Source: Phoenix dactylifera (lineage: Eukaryota; Streptophyta; Magnoliopsida; Arecales; Arecaceae). From it: a stretch of DNA of 64,000 nucleotides. Positions 46,460 to 59,300 of the stretch are shown piece by piece. The notes beneath the pieces are model-generated. The model was not told the origin of the DNA. It did no database searches and worked only from the letters and a program-made list of their open reading frames with translations. Position numbers and translations under genes: made by a program. Every line of letters starts with the position of its first letter. Position 1 is the first letter of the stretch. The stretch lies in contig NC_052405.1 in assembly GCF_009389715.1 (NCBI RefSeq), positions 7,977,194 to 8,041,193 on the forward strand, given 5' to 3'.

Positions 46460-49400
46460 TCTTAGTTCTTGGTATACAGCATGATATTGGGGATATCTTC
46501 CTCCTGCTCCTCCAAAAGCATCTTGCCATGTATCCATTGGAATCAATATCTTCTCCCTCACATTCAAGTTTGGCTGCATAAATAAGTTGCAGAAGCTGGC
46601 ATATCACAATCACATTTCAAAATACATGCAACAATGTAAAGCATAACCATATAAGGTGTGCAATAAGGAGAAATACTTACTTTTTTCTTCACCACTTTCA
46701 CCATTTCATTCAAGATATCCTGCTCAACAATTTGTTGGCGAACATAGTCCCTACAATTTTTGTTTGGAGTTTCTAACACCTGAATTAACAATTCTGAGAA
46801 CAAATATTCCAATTGTCAGAGAATATAGCAATATGTGAAAATTCTGCTGAAGAAAATTTGTCAAGTTGCAAAGCTAGTGGAAAAATATTAGTATACTAAA
46901 TCAATTGTTTGTACAATAGTTCAGCCTGAGTTCATAACCAGCAAGACTTGTCTATATGGATCACTTTTTTGGATCACTTTTTCCATTTGTTTAGAAAAGG
47001 ATGCAATTGTTAATTTTTTTATTAGCTGCTTGATAAGATTTGGGCATGATCCAGAAGAATCACCAGACTCGATGTGGACCACTTTGGCCACTATAAATAT
47101 TCAAGAGGATCACCAAACTCGATGTGGATCACTTTGGCCACTACGATGATCCAAAGAGATCACCAAACTCGATGTGGAATACTTTGGCCACTATGAGTAT
47201 TCAGGAGAATCACCAAACTCGATGTGAATCACTTTGGCCACTACGAGCAAGACTGGACAAAGTTCAAGAGTGAGATCCGCCATATCGGAAAGCCGAGTCG
47301 CAAGCCAAATTTTAGGAGGCTATAATTTGGTCATACGATGCCCTATTGAGATTTTTTTTTTTTTGAAATTGGGTATCTTTTTGAGATCTACAACTTTGGG
47401 CTAACTTAATTGAATTGGGCCGAAATTTCATCATTTAGGCTCCGAAATAAGCTGGTCAAATCAAAAGTTTTTTTTCGGATAAAACTTTGACCTGGTGTTC
47501 TATCCGATAAGAATTAGGCAGAGCGATAGAAAGCAGAATTGATATATAAGTCGATATCTATCTCCTCGAAAGTTTTAGCCTTTTTTTAAACTAAAGATGT
47601 CTATTTTAAAAAAAAGAGTCCTAATAGAATTAGAAAGAGGAATTCGACCCAAATTATGATGGGGCGGACCTCACATTATAAATAGAGATTATGTACCTCA
47701 TTTTTTAAAGGATCAATAAAAAAAAGGGACTTCAAGCCCTACTTTTAAGATTCCTCCATCTTCTTCTAGTTTTCTTTTGAGAGACTCGAGTTGAGCGAGT
47801 TGAAGAAAATCTTCCTTCTCCCCAATCGGATCAAGTTGATATCAGAGCTTCGGTCCGCTATATATATGGGAGCTTTAGTGCATGGTCTCGATGCACGAGC
47901 GGTACAAACAGTCCGGAGAAGGGCTATCCATGCTTGAAGTACATTGAAGAATAAAGACGAGTATGGCTGCTACTTCTACCTTGATGGATGATGAAATAAT
48001 AGAACGTCTCACACAACTAAAAAAGAAGATAGCCCAACTCACCAAGATTATGTCTCGGTTGGTGATACTTTCAACACGAGTACCGGCAACTCTATCTTCG
48101 GGCAAAACCAAGTAGTTCAGCTACGAGGCAGGAGCAGGCATTTTCTCATCTTCAATTCTAATTTAGCAGGAGCTAAATATCTTAAACAAGGGAAGCTCTA
48201 ATCCAGGAGGATCACCGGACTTGATGTGGACCACTTTGGCCACTATGAGTATCCAAGAGGATCACCAAACTCGATGTGGAACTCTTTGACCACTATGAGT
48301 ATTTAGGAGGATCTTCAGACTCGATGTGGACCATTTTGACCATTACGAGCAAGGTTGGATATGGTTCAAGAGCAAGATCCACCATATTGGAAAGTTGAGT
48401 CATGGGTTAAAATTTTGGAGGCTATAATTTAGTCATACGATGCCTAATTGAGATAATCTTTTTTTGTGAAATTGGGTATCTTTCCGAGGTCTACAACTTT
48501 AGACCAACTTCAGAAGGTTGAATCCAGCCAAAATTTCATCTTTCAGACCCCGAAACAAGCCGGTCAAATCAAAAATTTTCTTTTTGGTTAAGACTTTGAC
48601 CGGGTGTAGCTCTCTATCCGATAAGAATCCAGCAAAGCAACAGAAGACAGAGTTGATGTAAAAATTGAGATCTATTTTTTCAAGATTTTTAGCTTTTTTT
48701 TTTACTAAAGATGTCTATTTAAGGCAAAAGAGTCATATTAGGATTAAAAAGAGAAATCCAACCCAAATTGTGTTAGAATGGATCTTACATTATAAATAGA
48801 GGCTATGAACCTCGTTTTTTTGAAGGATTAATAAAAAAAAGGGGACTTAAAGCCGCCTTACTTTCGAGATTCCTCTATCTTCTTCTAGTTTTCTTTTGAG
48901 AGATTCGAATTGAGCGGGTTGAAGAAAATCTTTCTTCTTCCTGATTGGATCAAGTCATAAGACATAAATTTATAACAATGGCTAAAATTCTTTGCTGACA
49001 AAGAATCTTCATAACACTATTTGCTAATCCCAACTTCCATTTTTCAATAAAAAAGGATGCAATGCATAAGTCATATATGGATGTACGGCTCTTGCATAAG
49101 GAAAATAAAAATAGCTGGATGCAGTCTATTAGAAAATTGTGTTTCCCAGCAATAGTATCCCTGGAAACAAAACTCAAAGAAATGTAATAGAAAACTATGA
49201 CAAGAAATTATAAAAATATAAATATCTTACAGAATCAAATTGCAAAATAAAAAATTCTTAATTGCAGGAAAAAAAAGTTTCATGTGCTCAAAAAAAGTGC
49301 CAGAAGTTGTATTTTGGAGTTCTTGCTTCCTAGGCACTTCTTAAGTATCATAAGGGTATCCGTTGCCTGCCTGTACTTCACTAAAAAGATAAAAATAAAT

Positions 49401-50920
49401 AAAAGTTAAGAGATCCAACAATAGATTGAAAGTGGTCTTAAACTAGTATGATTCAATGACAAGCTACAAGAACAAGCAGCATGAAACACAACTGCAATTA
49501 AATCAAAGTACCGAAATAAAATTTCTCTAGAAGGTTGATTTAGCAATAATGGCACCACCTGTCCAATGCAGAGGACCAACTTCAAAGTTCAGTTTGAAAA
49601 AAAAAATAACCGTGGAATACTACATAAAGAATCAGATATGGGTGTTTATAAGCTAGACGCATAGTGGAATGCATGGACAGCAGTCTTGTTGAAGCACTCA
49701 CCTTGATGTCAGGTTGTAGTCCAACCTAAAAACTAGTGTGCAGGCACATGAACCTCCCCTATTGACATTTAATATACTATACTCTAAATGAAGTCATGAC
49801 AACAATGGTGCCTCGTGGAACTGATTCAAGATAATTGCTGCAGCATCTTAATAACCTCCATTAGAGAAAAAAACCCAGTTATGTTTCCTGCAGCATTAAA
49901 TAGTGAAAACCGACATTCTTGACAACAAATGGATGAGAAGTAAATAGAAGACATACTTGTCGTTTTTTGTGACATGATAAAGATATAAGCTGACAGAATC
50001 CAGTTTTTTTAAATACTTCGAAAAGATTGCTACAGAACAACAGAAATGGCCGTATCAACTGGAGAAGTGTTACAACTAGTAACAGAATATGGAACTACCA
50101 TGTCAAAAGGCTTCTCACGGTCTTTATTGCAGCCTAAGGCATTCTATAGTAATAGAATCACAGATTATAGCAAGTAGAAAATAGCAGATTCTATACTAGG
50201 ATGGCCTTATCTCGCAATGTCAAAAGATTTGGAAGCAAGCCTAGCAAGGAAAGCACACATCTATATTTTTAAAATGTCACCAGTTCACCACAAAAAAAAA
50301 AAAAAAGAAAGAAAAAGACTCCTAGCAATACAAGAGAATTCACCTAATCCTTCAATAACAAACTACACAGGAAGAGAAATCAAAGATTAAATGATGATGT
50401 ATTGAGGTAGCATAACCAAGAAAAAGGATGCATGTTATTTCTTCAACATATTGCTGAGTTATCCATTCATATTCATTACATGAGTTCTGGGCCAAAAATC
50501 AGAATAATACAGAAACAATTTGGTACGAAATCAAGTATCGATTTTCTAAAAGATCAGTTGTTTATAGTTTCACTAAGATGCAATGCTTACCTATCATAAT
50601 CAATTACATAGGCAGACAGCTCCATCGGAACAAGGTAGTACCTGGCTAGCATCATCTATGAGATAATCCAGTGAAGGTGACGAAGAGCTTTCGTCAAATA
50701 AATTACATAAAACACATAGACGATGGCCGAACAGAATCACAAACATAAGAAAAGGGCAAGAAGAGGAGAAGAACCAGTACCAAGCCTCCATATTGATAAT
50801 GCCGCACAATTCAATGTCGATTGCCCAATCTGGACTGATCAACATGTCGCTTGTGGCCCTCTCGGCGCAAAGCCGCCGCGTTCGCCACGGGAACCCTCCT
50901 GCGCACCAAACTCTCCATGA
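46460..50920 (-). pseudogene. TOL (TOM1-like) VHS-domain pseudogene, truncated
   Basis: Four VHS-encoding exons are recognised in order: about 50781-50842 or a little beyond ([20 protein letters not shown]), about 49292-49370 (QATDTLMILKKCLGSKNSKI), 46681-46779 (VLETPNKNCRDYV and DILNEMVKVVKKK) and 46460-46573 ([20 protein letters not shown] then [10 protein letters not shown]). TOL proteins bind ubiquitinated cargo and replace ESCRT-0 in plant endosomal sorting. Here the likely start ATG (MESLVRRR, near 50922) is in a different frame from the VHS residues. The donor after exon 2 reads TTGAGC where GTGAGC is expected, and no GAT domain follows exon 4. An LTR element lies in the intron between exons 2 and 3. 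A diverged working gene with untypical splicing is less likely. Confidence 0.75.
47047..48952 (+). mobile_element. Small LTR retroelement fossil (TRIM/LARD-like) with two LTRs
   Basis: Two related direct repeats, 47047-47833 and 48199-48952, each begin near TRATCCAG and end GGATCA. They flank only about 365 internal bases. Directly after the first LTR is TGATATCAGAGC, a match to the initiator-tRNA-Met primer-binding site of many Ty1/copia and TRIM elements. The first part of each LTR holds tandem units of about 50 bases (four in the left, three in the right) around AACTCGATGTGGA and CACTTTGGCCACTA. There is no coding capacity for gag or pol. Many mismatches between the LTRs show an old insertion. 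It is antisense to the TOL pseudogene. Confidence 0.8.
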
Positions 50921-50922
50921 AT

Positions 50923-51328
50923 TTCCCACCCAAGAATCCCAAGCCCCACACACAGACACCAAACCCTAAAAATCTCAATTCTTGCATTTCCTTGCAGCAT
51001 CTCATTCAACCAAGAATCCAAATAACAGAACGAAAGCTCTTGTTTTTTATTATTATTTTCCGGAAAATAGAAAAGAAAGATCACCAACCGAAGTCGCCGC
51101 AAAAACCGCAGCATCAAAAGCATTCAGAACCAGAGGGGAAACAACCAGAAACCCAATCGTCTTGAGACGAAATTAAAAGGGTTTCAAGATTTCCTAATTC
51201 CGAGGTCAAAATGAAGATTAGAAAAGAATTTCTCGAGAATTTTTTGGTACGAGATTCACGAGGAGCCTACCTGTCCGAGAGAAAGGCGAAGAATTCGAGA
51301 TTCTTGGCGGGTCTTGAATCGGGGGCAG

Positions 51329-51330
<2 letters not shown>
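50923..51330 (-). other. 5' flank of the TOL pseudogene
   Basis: Contains AGGGTTTGGTGTCTG-type leader sequence on the minus strand, typical of plant 5' UTRs, then AT-rich sequence. No independent gene is seen. Confidence 0.4.

Positions 51331-51375
<45 letters not shown>
51329..51375. repeat. (GA)n microsatellite
   Basis: About 23 GA units in what would be the upstream region of the TOL pseudogene, followed by a G-rich stretch. Confidence 0.9.
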
Positions 51376-51378
<3 letters not shown>

Positions 51379-54300
51379 GGGGGGCAGCTGTTGCGCGCGG
51401 ACTTTATATTGAAAGAAGTTGCTTTTTACCAAAAAAAAAGAAGTTGCCCGGCTTTAACACAGTTTTTTGGTCCGGACGAACCAACTATAGAGGGGTATTT
51501 GGTGACCTTGGGCCTCATCAAGGCTTCCCTTCTCCTCAAAGTTATTCTTTAGTAGATCAGAACATAGATGGATAGGACTTGTAATGGAGTCCCGAAAAAC
51601 AAATAATTTTTTTCTGAGCCTGTATCATTTTTTTAGGTTCTTTTTAGTATTGTATAAGTACGTAAGATTTTTTTAGTAAATAACTGATGTGAGACTAAAT
51701 ATATGCCCATACAGATCTTCATGAATAACCGTATAACTATTTAAATATATAAATCTTCTACTTATGATAGTGCAGGATAATTGTCGATATATAATTCATT
51801 TGTTTCTATTGAAAATTGTGGCAGATTTTGGTAGATTTATACAAATATTGCATTAGGTATTTGAGATTCGTGGACAAGATGTAGATGCATCTCACCAAAA
51901 GTGTTTTGCTAGAATATAATAAGTTTGGAGTTTGAGATAATCTTCATATGCAATTAATGATCTCATCAATGGAACACCATAATGATTTTCATTAGTGTTT
52001 TATTACTCTACAAATTCTGCTGAAGTTGTAACTCAAAATTTTGAGTGTCCTTAAATATTACAACAGAGCAAACTACTAATGCTAAGACACCATTCGCTAG
52101 AGATCCTCATTTTCTGAAAGTTGGACAACATGCTGTCCTGTTTACCAAGGTATTATCCTCTTTCTTGCTACAGCCTTGTTAACATCTATAACTTTTATCA
52201 TGTTTCGAATATTTTGTACAGGGTGATAGTTAGGATCATAATCTTTTATGTGATGGTTTAGATAGCACATGACTATATCAAATTAACCACTCAAAGGAAA
52301 GGAATTCATCTATAAAATAAAATTTCTTTAGCCTCCTCAAAGATCCATGACGCAATTATTCTCATATCAGAGCAATACACCCAGAACATGAATGTGCATG
52401 TACATGCTAGTACCCGTCAAAACATGAAATTTCTTTTATTATGTCAGCATCCAACTCTTTTACATATATGACTGGGTTTTCTAGTGAGCCTGGTAAATCT
52501 TTGAATCCATCCTAACATTTCAAATTGTTTTTGCAGTCTTATTATTGATGGTGTCTTGCCAAAAAGCAATGCAGGAGTCCATGATCCATGGGCAATGGGT
52601 CTCTCGACCACTTATTTCTCATGACAGATATGAACATGTACATATCCATGTTGGATGTGAAGTTTAAATCTGAATCTTCTACATAGGCTCTTAAGCATCT
52701 CCTGAAAATTCGATTTATTTTTGATGATTGGATATATAAACACAAACTAATCTGGTGGCTATTCTGTTATTAGCTTAAATTTCTCAAAATTTGGGAATCA
52801 AAGGCTGGTTAAAAGAGGAGTCTAAATTTCCGAATAAACAGCCATATTAGTTTAAAGTTCTTAACATGTTGGGATTAGATTCCAAAATTCCATTGAAAAT
52901 TCTACTAGATAGCCTTATTAGTTTAAATTTCTCGATATGCAGGGATTAAAATCTGAAATTCTGCTAAAATTTCTTTTAAATAACCTTATTAATTTGAATG
53001 TCTTAATATGTGGACATTAGGGCGTGAAATCTTGTTGAAATTTCTAACACAGAGTCAATGCATGTTGACTTTCTCGTGGTATCCTATGACATATTGAAAA
53101 GCAGGGAATTGGATCGGTACATATGTTAAGTTAGGCACCAAAATTAAAGAATGGCACGGTTCGCCTATGAAATTCTAGGACTTTTGGTGAATTCTAAGAA
53201 TTTCTAGGAACCTTTTCAGAAGATATATATACATACAATTATTTATGGCCCATGTCCAAAACCGTAAGTGAGGGCATAACTTTGGATGGTCCTCATCTAC
53301 TTTTACCTTTAGTTTCGTGAGACTTTTATTGAAGATCTGAGCTTTCTTTTCTCTATTCTCCAAAACTCTCTTCTATCCGAGTTCTAGATGAATGCTGTAA
53401 TGAAGTTCGGTTTTGAATACCACCTACCGCATGCACAGTTCATGGAAGGATCGTTATATTTTAGGAAAAAGCCGCCAAGCAACCCATGCATCTTATGTTG
53501 GCAAATCTTTTTCTAAAGATAACCTTATATGGCATGCAATCTATCGATAATCTTTCTTCTTTCTTTATTTACTACTATTTTTACGTGCTATTCTGAGAAT
53601 AATTCTCGATTTTTTGTTTTTCAGGAACTCAAAAGGTAAGCCATGGTTATTGTTTCTTTTCTTTTCTAGTTTCCTCCCCTCTTTTCAATTTCTTTCACTG
53701 CCATCTCATTTTTTTCTAATATATCTCTCTCTGAACCAGTCTGGAATGATGTGAGAACTATTACTCATTCTTAACAACTTCCTTTGCCTGGTTTTGCACA
53801 TCGTAGATCCATCAAAGTGAAAGGAGAATTTAGACTAAACTTCATCTGTTCCTGCTTCTGCCATGATGTGAGATCTCAATCTTGATCCATCCATAGCGGT
53901 AAGATATATTTGCCTTTCTACATGATATCATGGCCTGCCAAAATAAGACAGCAATTTGGTGGGGTTTGGGTTCTGGTTTCCTGTCAGGGGACCATCAAAT
54001 ACCTATTTGTAACTAAAAAATTTACTCCATCAATTCATGGTTGTATACATAAATCTATTTTGACAGCTTCTTTTTGTCAACCACTTCCTCTTTAATATGA
54101 CAAGTTTTTACATATCCTTTCTCACTATGAAGGGGGACACAATCATCCAAACTCCAAGTTATAATTCTTCAATTGTAGGAGATTCTTTTCCCCCCTCTCT
54201 TGATCTTTTATCCTTTTCTTGCATCTCCAATTGCCAAGGATGATAAATTGATCAAACTTTATACAAGACCAGATGCATTGGGAGAGCAACTCAGAATTGA

Positions 54301-54722
54301 ATAACTTGAAGTCTAGAATAAGGCTCTACTGGATATTTTGCATGCGAATATGGCATCATCATACATTTCTTACCTCTAACAATTCGATTCAGATGTTCAA
54401 GAAACAACATCAACTGAACATTGATGTTTGTGCTAACATTCCAACCACAATGAACAACATCCTATGGATGCATCCTGATTAAATTTTGAAAGGATCATCA
54501 GGTAAAGAAATAGCTTCAGTTTTCCTCCAAAATCTTCTGTTGATCTATGGAAAGTACAATGCTTGTGATTCCAAACAGTGACACTTGATCAACATAGTTT
54601 AATTATCGAACCTCGGTTCATATAACATAGCAAAAGAACGAAGATAAGTACCTATACAGGCCATGCTGGTACACTTCAACTGATCATATTATCAAACAAT
54701 CCCAGAACTAAAACAGGGGTTG
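51376..54722. other. Gene-free AT-rich region
   Basis: No recognisable coding region on either strand. The segment at 51600-51730 (GATGTGAGACTAAATATATGC) resembles 58400-58490 (GATGTAGGACTAAACATACG) and may be a dispersed repeat. The 52768-53055 tandem repeat is listed separately. The part nearest 54723 should include 3' UTR of the next minus-strand gene. Confidence 0.5.
52768..53055. repeat. Diverged tandem repeat, about 71-77 bp x 4
   Basis: Four units begin TATTAG/TATTAA followed by TTTAAATTTCTC-like sequence, at 52768, 52845, 52916 and 52987. The units share the order TATTAG, TTTAAATTTCT, GGGATTA, AAATTC but differ at many bases, so the array is old. Confidence 0.75.
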
Positions 54723-56326
54723 CTACAGGATAGTTGTATGGTTTCCCTTCACAACAGAGTCGCCCTCAATTTTCCCTGGCTTTGTTTTTCTTCGCGCGCG
54801 AAAGAAGCAATAGCAGCCACTTATTTTCCTGGAACAACAAAGGAATATGTTAATGAATTATGCAGCAAGTGAAATTATTTATCGATCAGTTAATCAATTT
54901 TCTCCTGCTACCTAAATTATCTTATCCAGCATATTCAGCTTGCAATCTTGCTTCGAATCATTTTGCATATTGCTGCAATATAATTTAAAACTTCCTCAGA
55001 TTTTAGTTTTGTTGTATCTATTTCACTTATTGACATACATATTGTTCTGTCATATTTCAGGCAGTAGCAAATCTATGCATTTAACAATCAAGAGGAAAAG
55101 GGACAAAAGGGGAGAAAGTATATGAAGTTGGATTCTGAGAATGCAGAATCTATACATCTCCTGTATTTGATCAATGATTTCCACAAAAGACAAAAAAAGT
55201 ATGCATGCTCTTAAACAAAAATTAAGTTCCTCTGAGAAATTCAATTATCCAACCATATATTATTTTATATCAGAACTGGTTATATATGTTCAAAGGACTT
55301 TAATACTTCCAAAGAGTCTTTTAAAAATCCAGTTTCAGATTACTTTTCAAGGGAAACATTATGTTTCAACTGTTTTGAAAGAAATGGTTTATTGATTGCA
55401 ATTTTTTTCTCAAAAAACAAAAATGATCGCAAAATTTTCATTCTAGGAAAGGCTTACCTGCTTCTGCTGCTGCTGTCGGAGCTGCTGCCGCTGCTGCTTC
55501 CCTTTTCTTCTAATGCGTTCTTTCTCCACCAGTCTCGATCTGTACTCTTCTCGAGCCCACCTTTCTCCCCTTCTACCAACATGGGCTTTGGCGAGACCTT
55601 CGCACACGTACCAGAGCCTCCAATGCTCTTCCTTTTCGTAGTCAGAGAACTTGGAAGGAACATCTTTAGAAGGAAACCTCCGGTGTCCATACTGTCACTC
55701 CTCGACATCCTTCTCATTCCTTTCTTCGTCTTCTCCTTCCTATCCTTCTCCTTCTTAGTCTTATCCTTCGGCAATTCTCTACCTCTCACCAACGTTTCAT
55801 GCGCAGCTCTTGCCATCCTTGGTGGCTCCACAAGATCTCTCAGAGAGAGCTCGTAAGCCGTCTCCGGCATATCTCGGACCATATTCAACATCTCTTGCCG
55901 GTATCCGGCAATGACCTGCGCTTGTGGGGTGGGATAAAGAAACCGGTCTTTAACATCATGGTGGTGGCAGCGGCTGTGATCATGGATTGGAGAAGACTCG
56001 GCTGATCGAGTCATGGGTGATCCTGGCTTCGTCCACAGCGGTGGCGATGCAACATCTGAGTCATCGTCATCTTCTTTTGCCACCCATCTGAACTCCTCCT
56101 CATCATCTTGGTCGCCATGAAGATTCGGCGGAGTTCTTCGTTGCCATGCGCCAAACTTACGATCATCCGATTTGCCGAAGTATCCATAACTGCCTTTAAT
56201 TCTCTCAGCCCATGTCCCGTACTCGATTCCATCCGAAGAATTCAGCTCACCGCTCGCCCTGTGGATCGGATTGTGGAAAGTGAACTGGTTTCCGGCCTGG
56301 AATTCTCGCCGTCGGTGAGGGATCAT
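54723..56326 (-). CDS. Plant protein of unknown function (2 exons, 324 aa)
   Basis: Exon 1 runs 56326-55458 and exon 2 54828-54723. The donor CAG-GTAAGC and acceptor TTGTTGTTCCAG are strong and the join is in frame, replacing a stop four residues after the donor. I recognise no named domain. Visible features are a conserved-looking Arg-rich start (MIPHRRREFQAGNQFTFHNP), an acidic patch near residues 73-90, a His-rich HSRCHHHD near 117, YELSLRDLVEPPRM near 158, and a Lys-rich stretch near 187-206 that could be a nuclear signal. After that come a Ser-rich tail and, in exon 2, a short Cys/Phe/Arg-rich end (CYCFFRARRKTKPGK). The (GA)n run before the ATG is in the leader. It is probably a soluble regulatory protein; the function is unknown. 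Confidence 0.8.
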
Positions 56327-56331
56327 GGTGT

Positions 56332-56332
<1 letters not shown>

Positions 56333-56363
<31 letters not shown>
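56333..56363. repeat. (GA)n-rich tract in the 5' leader
   Basis: A GA-rich tract interrupted by one G lies a few bases upstream of the ATG at 56326; on the transcribed strand it is a CT-rich leader, common in plant 5' UTRs. Confidence 0.7.
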
Positions 56364-59300
56364 GATTGGTGGTGATGGTGTGGAGAGGGAGGGCCAAAGT
56401 CTGTGCTTAATTACTTTCCTTTTCCCCTCTAAAATTAATTGTTTGCTTCGGGTGGGGTTGGAAGGTGGGAAAAAAGTCTTTGTTTTCTAGATGAGTGCTC
56501 ACGTAAGTGGTGTTGACGTCTTTATTGCCTTCTTTCTCTGAAAGAGACCTCCTTAAATCCCACATCTCCCTTTTCTTTGGCGTACTCATATGTGGCGTAA
56601 TTCTCATTTCAAGAAAGAGAGCGAGAGAGAGAAGGCAAGCTTGGCTAAAATTAAATGACCATCCTATCTCCAATTAATCAATCTAATACAGCCTTCATCT
56701 CCACCATTTTTCTAAAGGTAAACTCTTTTTACTTGAATAATTTTTTTATAGGTCAGATTTCACCGCCTAATCAATGGGTTCATGGACTTTTGCTTCCAAG
56801 ACTTGGGTGATGAACAGATGGTCACGCTAGATCGACCCAAACTTGCGGGATGGGTCATGTTAGCATTCAGGCTCCAGTTTAGGTCTTCGGCTCGCAGATT
56901 TCGACCTAGCCCCCTAGCTAGACCCAAACCAATTGAAATTGGACCAAATATAGATTTCGACCTTCATTGGGTCAGGCCGAGGTTTCGTGTCAAGCTAGAC
57001 ACACTCATCTAATGGACCCACTTCACTTTTAGGCCGTTTAGAATGGGCTGATAGTTTATTTGTTGATGACTCCAAAGGAAAGGATAAGGAAGTTATGACA
57101 TCAGCTCAGATCTTAGAATTAAAAAGAAATAGATGCTTCGGATCTAAATTCGCAACACAGACTTGAGACACACGGTAATCATAGTTCCATTTCAACACGT
57201 CATTATTATTGTATATATTAGAGAAGGTTAAGTTTGGATACTTGGGAACCCAGCATTAGACCCGGGTCCGGTCCTCACGGTCCCACCACTCCTTGTCATG
57301 AATTATTGCAATGAAGAAATGACACCTAAGTTTAGGTGAAAATTGACCTGCTCACTTTGCCAGCCAAATCCATAGTAATATTAATCGAATTCCATAGTTA
57401 TATTATGGTTCATGATGGCAAACCTAACTATTTTGATGGAATTCGACCCAAAATTGCTTCATCGAGCAACTGCTGCTCGCGTCTCATGTCTTGCATGCTT
57501 GTAGGAATCGGTGATATAAGCCAAAGATGGATGAATTGTTTTCTTCTATTTTTTTCTCCTAAGAAATAGGGTGAAAATGCAGCCATGAAGGTCATAATCT
57601 CGATTTTTGCAAGTAGAAAGACATGTCCATCATCCGAGCTAAAACCAGTTAGTCTAGTAAATTCAATTGCATGAAATTATATAACAGCTTATTGGATCTA
57701 CTCAGACCACTTGTTTCACCTTTTTGATCAAGAGGCTACCATGCCGACCAATTACGTACAAAGCCTAGCGTAATCCTAAGAGATTGCTTGGGTTATAAAT
57801 AATGGTTCTATCTTATCCCTAGTTCCCCTTCTTGTTTTTTTTCTCATTTTTGTTTTTATCTGTTCTATTATATAATTTAATTTTCTTTTAATAACGTATG
57901 CAAGGTCGCTAGCTTATCCCCCAAGACTCTCCAATCTCTTAATGATTCACCACCCCAGGTGTCCATGTCATTTGCATCACACCACAAATGCCTCAACATT
58001 GCAGAACACTACAATAGTTCAAAAATCTTGGAACATATTGACCGCAGTTGAACACGAGGTTTGGAAAAAACACACCACCAAGTGATCGGGACACGCCCAC
58101 GTATCGTCCAATTCCAATGAACTAATGCATGACTTCATATCCAGACGAGCAATAGCTGTCTTCCCCGGACATCACACGCGTGTTAACAGTAGTCAACATT
58201 GTTGTCTCTTTCTAGAAAGCCGTATACAACCCCAATTGTGCATGAAATGCAACAACTCAGGAGCTCACTGCACACGTACTTCCATCGAATCGGTCCGTAG
58301 TCAGTCCCAATAAATTTATACTGCAGTGCCTTCTAGTCCATATAGATCCATCCAGAACTTCATCCAAAATAGCTACCCGAAAGATATTAATTGGATTTCT
58401 TGATCCTGTATAAGTATCCAAAATCTATCCAGCGAATAACCGATGTAGGACTAAACATACGTCCGTACGAGTACTCACATGAAACTGTGCATAGATGTAC
58501 GTGATTCTATCATGATGCTACTTGATGCGTATTAAGATATGTATTTGGTTGGTAGGCCATGAGTTTGGCTTTGGAAAGCAAGAATCTTGTTAAGCCGTCC
58601 CTTGAGATTTTATTCCCATATCAACAAAATTATAATAGGTTTTGAAGAGCAAATGGCTTGCGCCCACGAGCAACGCCGCAAAGGAGATAGTACAAGTCTT
58701 CTTTGATGATAAATCTGACTCCACCACTCCACTTAATAAAGTCCATAAAAAAGGCTTCATTAGTTTAATATGGTATCACTATCTTCCCTTGCACCATGTC
58801 TTTGCTAAGCAATGGCTAATCGTGGGATTCTTGAGATTATAGAATGAGATCTTAGAGTAGACTCGGCAGTTGGATTAGATTCTTGTTTTGAACTGGGCTC
58901 CACACTTTAGATTACAGGAGCATATGTGAGTGTGAAAGCAAAGATAGGACCAATTCTAGATAGAATATTTTGGTACAAGATTATCACACTTGAAAAGTTA
59001 CATCAAGTATTGGTTTACTGGTTCCTCTGACAAGATTTAAAAGGCTATAAAGTTTTAAAATAATTAGGCGAGCACAAGTGGCATTGTTATGATAGCATTG
59101 TCAAAGCTTAAAGCACCCGAAAGCAAGGGCAGGAGAAGAGTAACTTTCTTGAACTAGATTGGCAACAAAGGACAGATTCTTCAGCATTAAATTTTATGCA
59201 ATTCACATTGATATGAATGGCATCAATAATATTTAGCTAGTGGCAGATTTTGAAATCCTAAATTTGACATCTTTCCCCCATTTAAAATGATTGAAGATGA

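Noticed and set aside
47047-47260. Regular 50-base repeats that could suggest a CRISPR-like array
   Set aside because: The units are contiguous with no unique spacers, lie inside an LTR and the genome is a plant.
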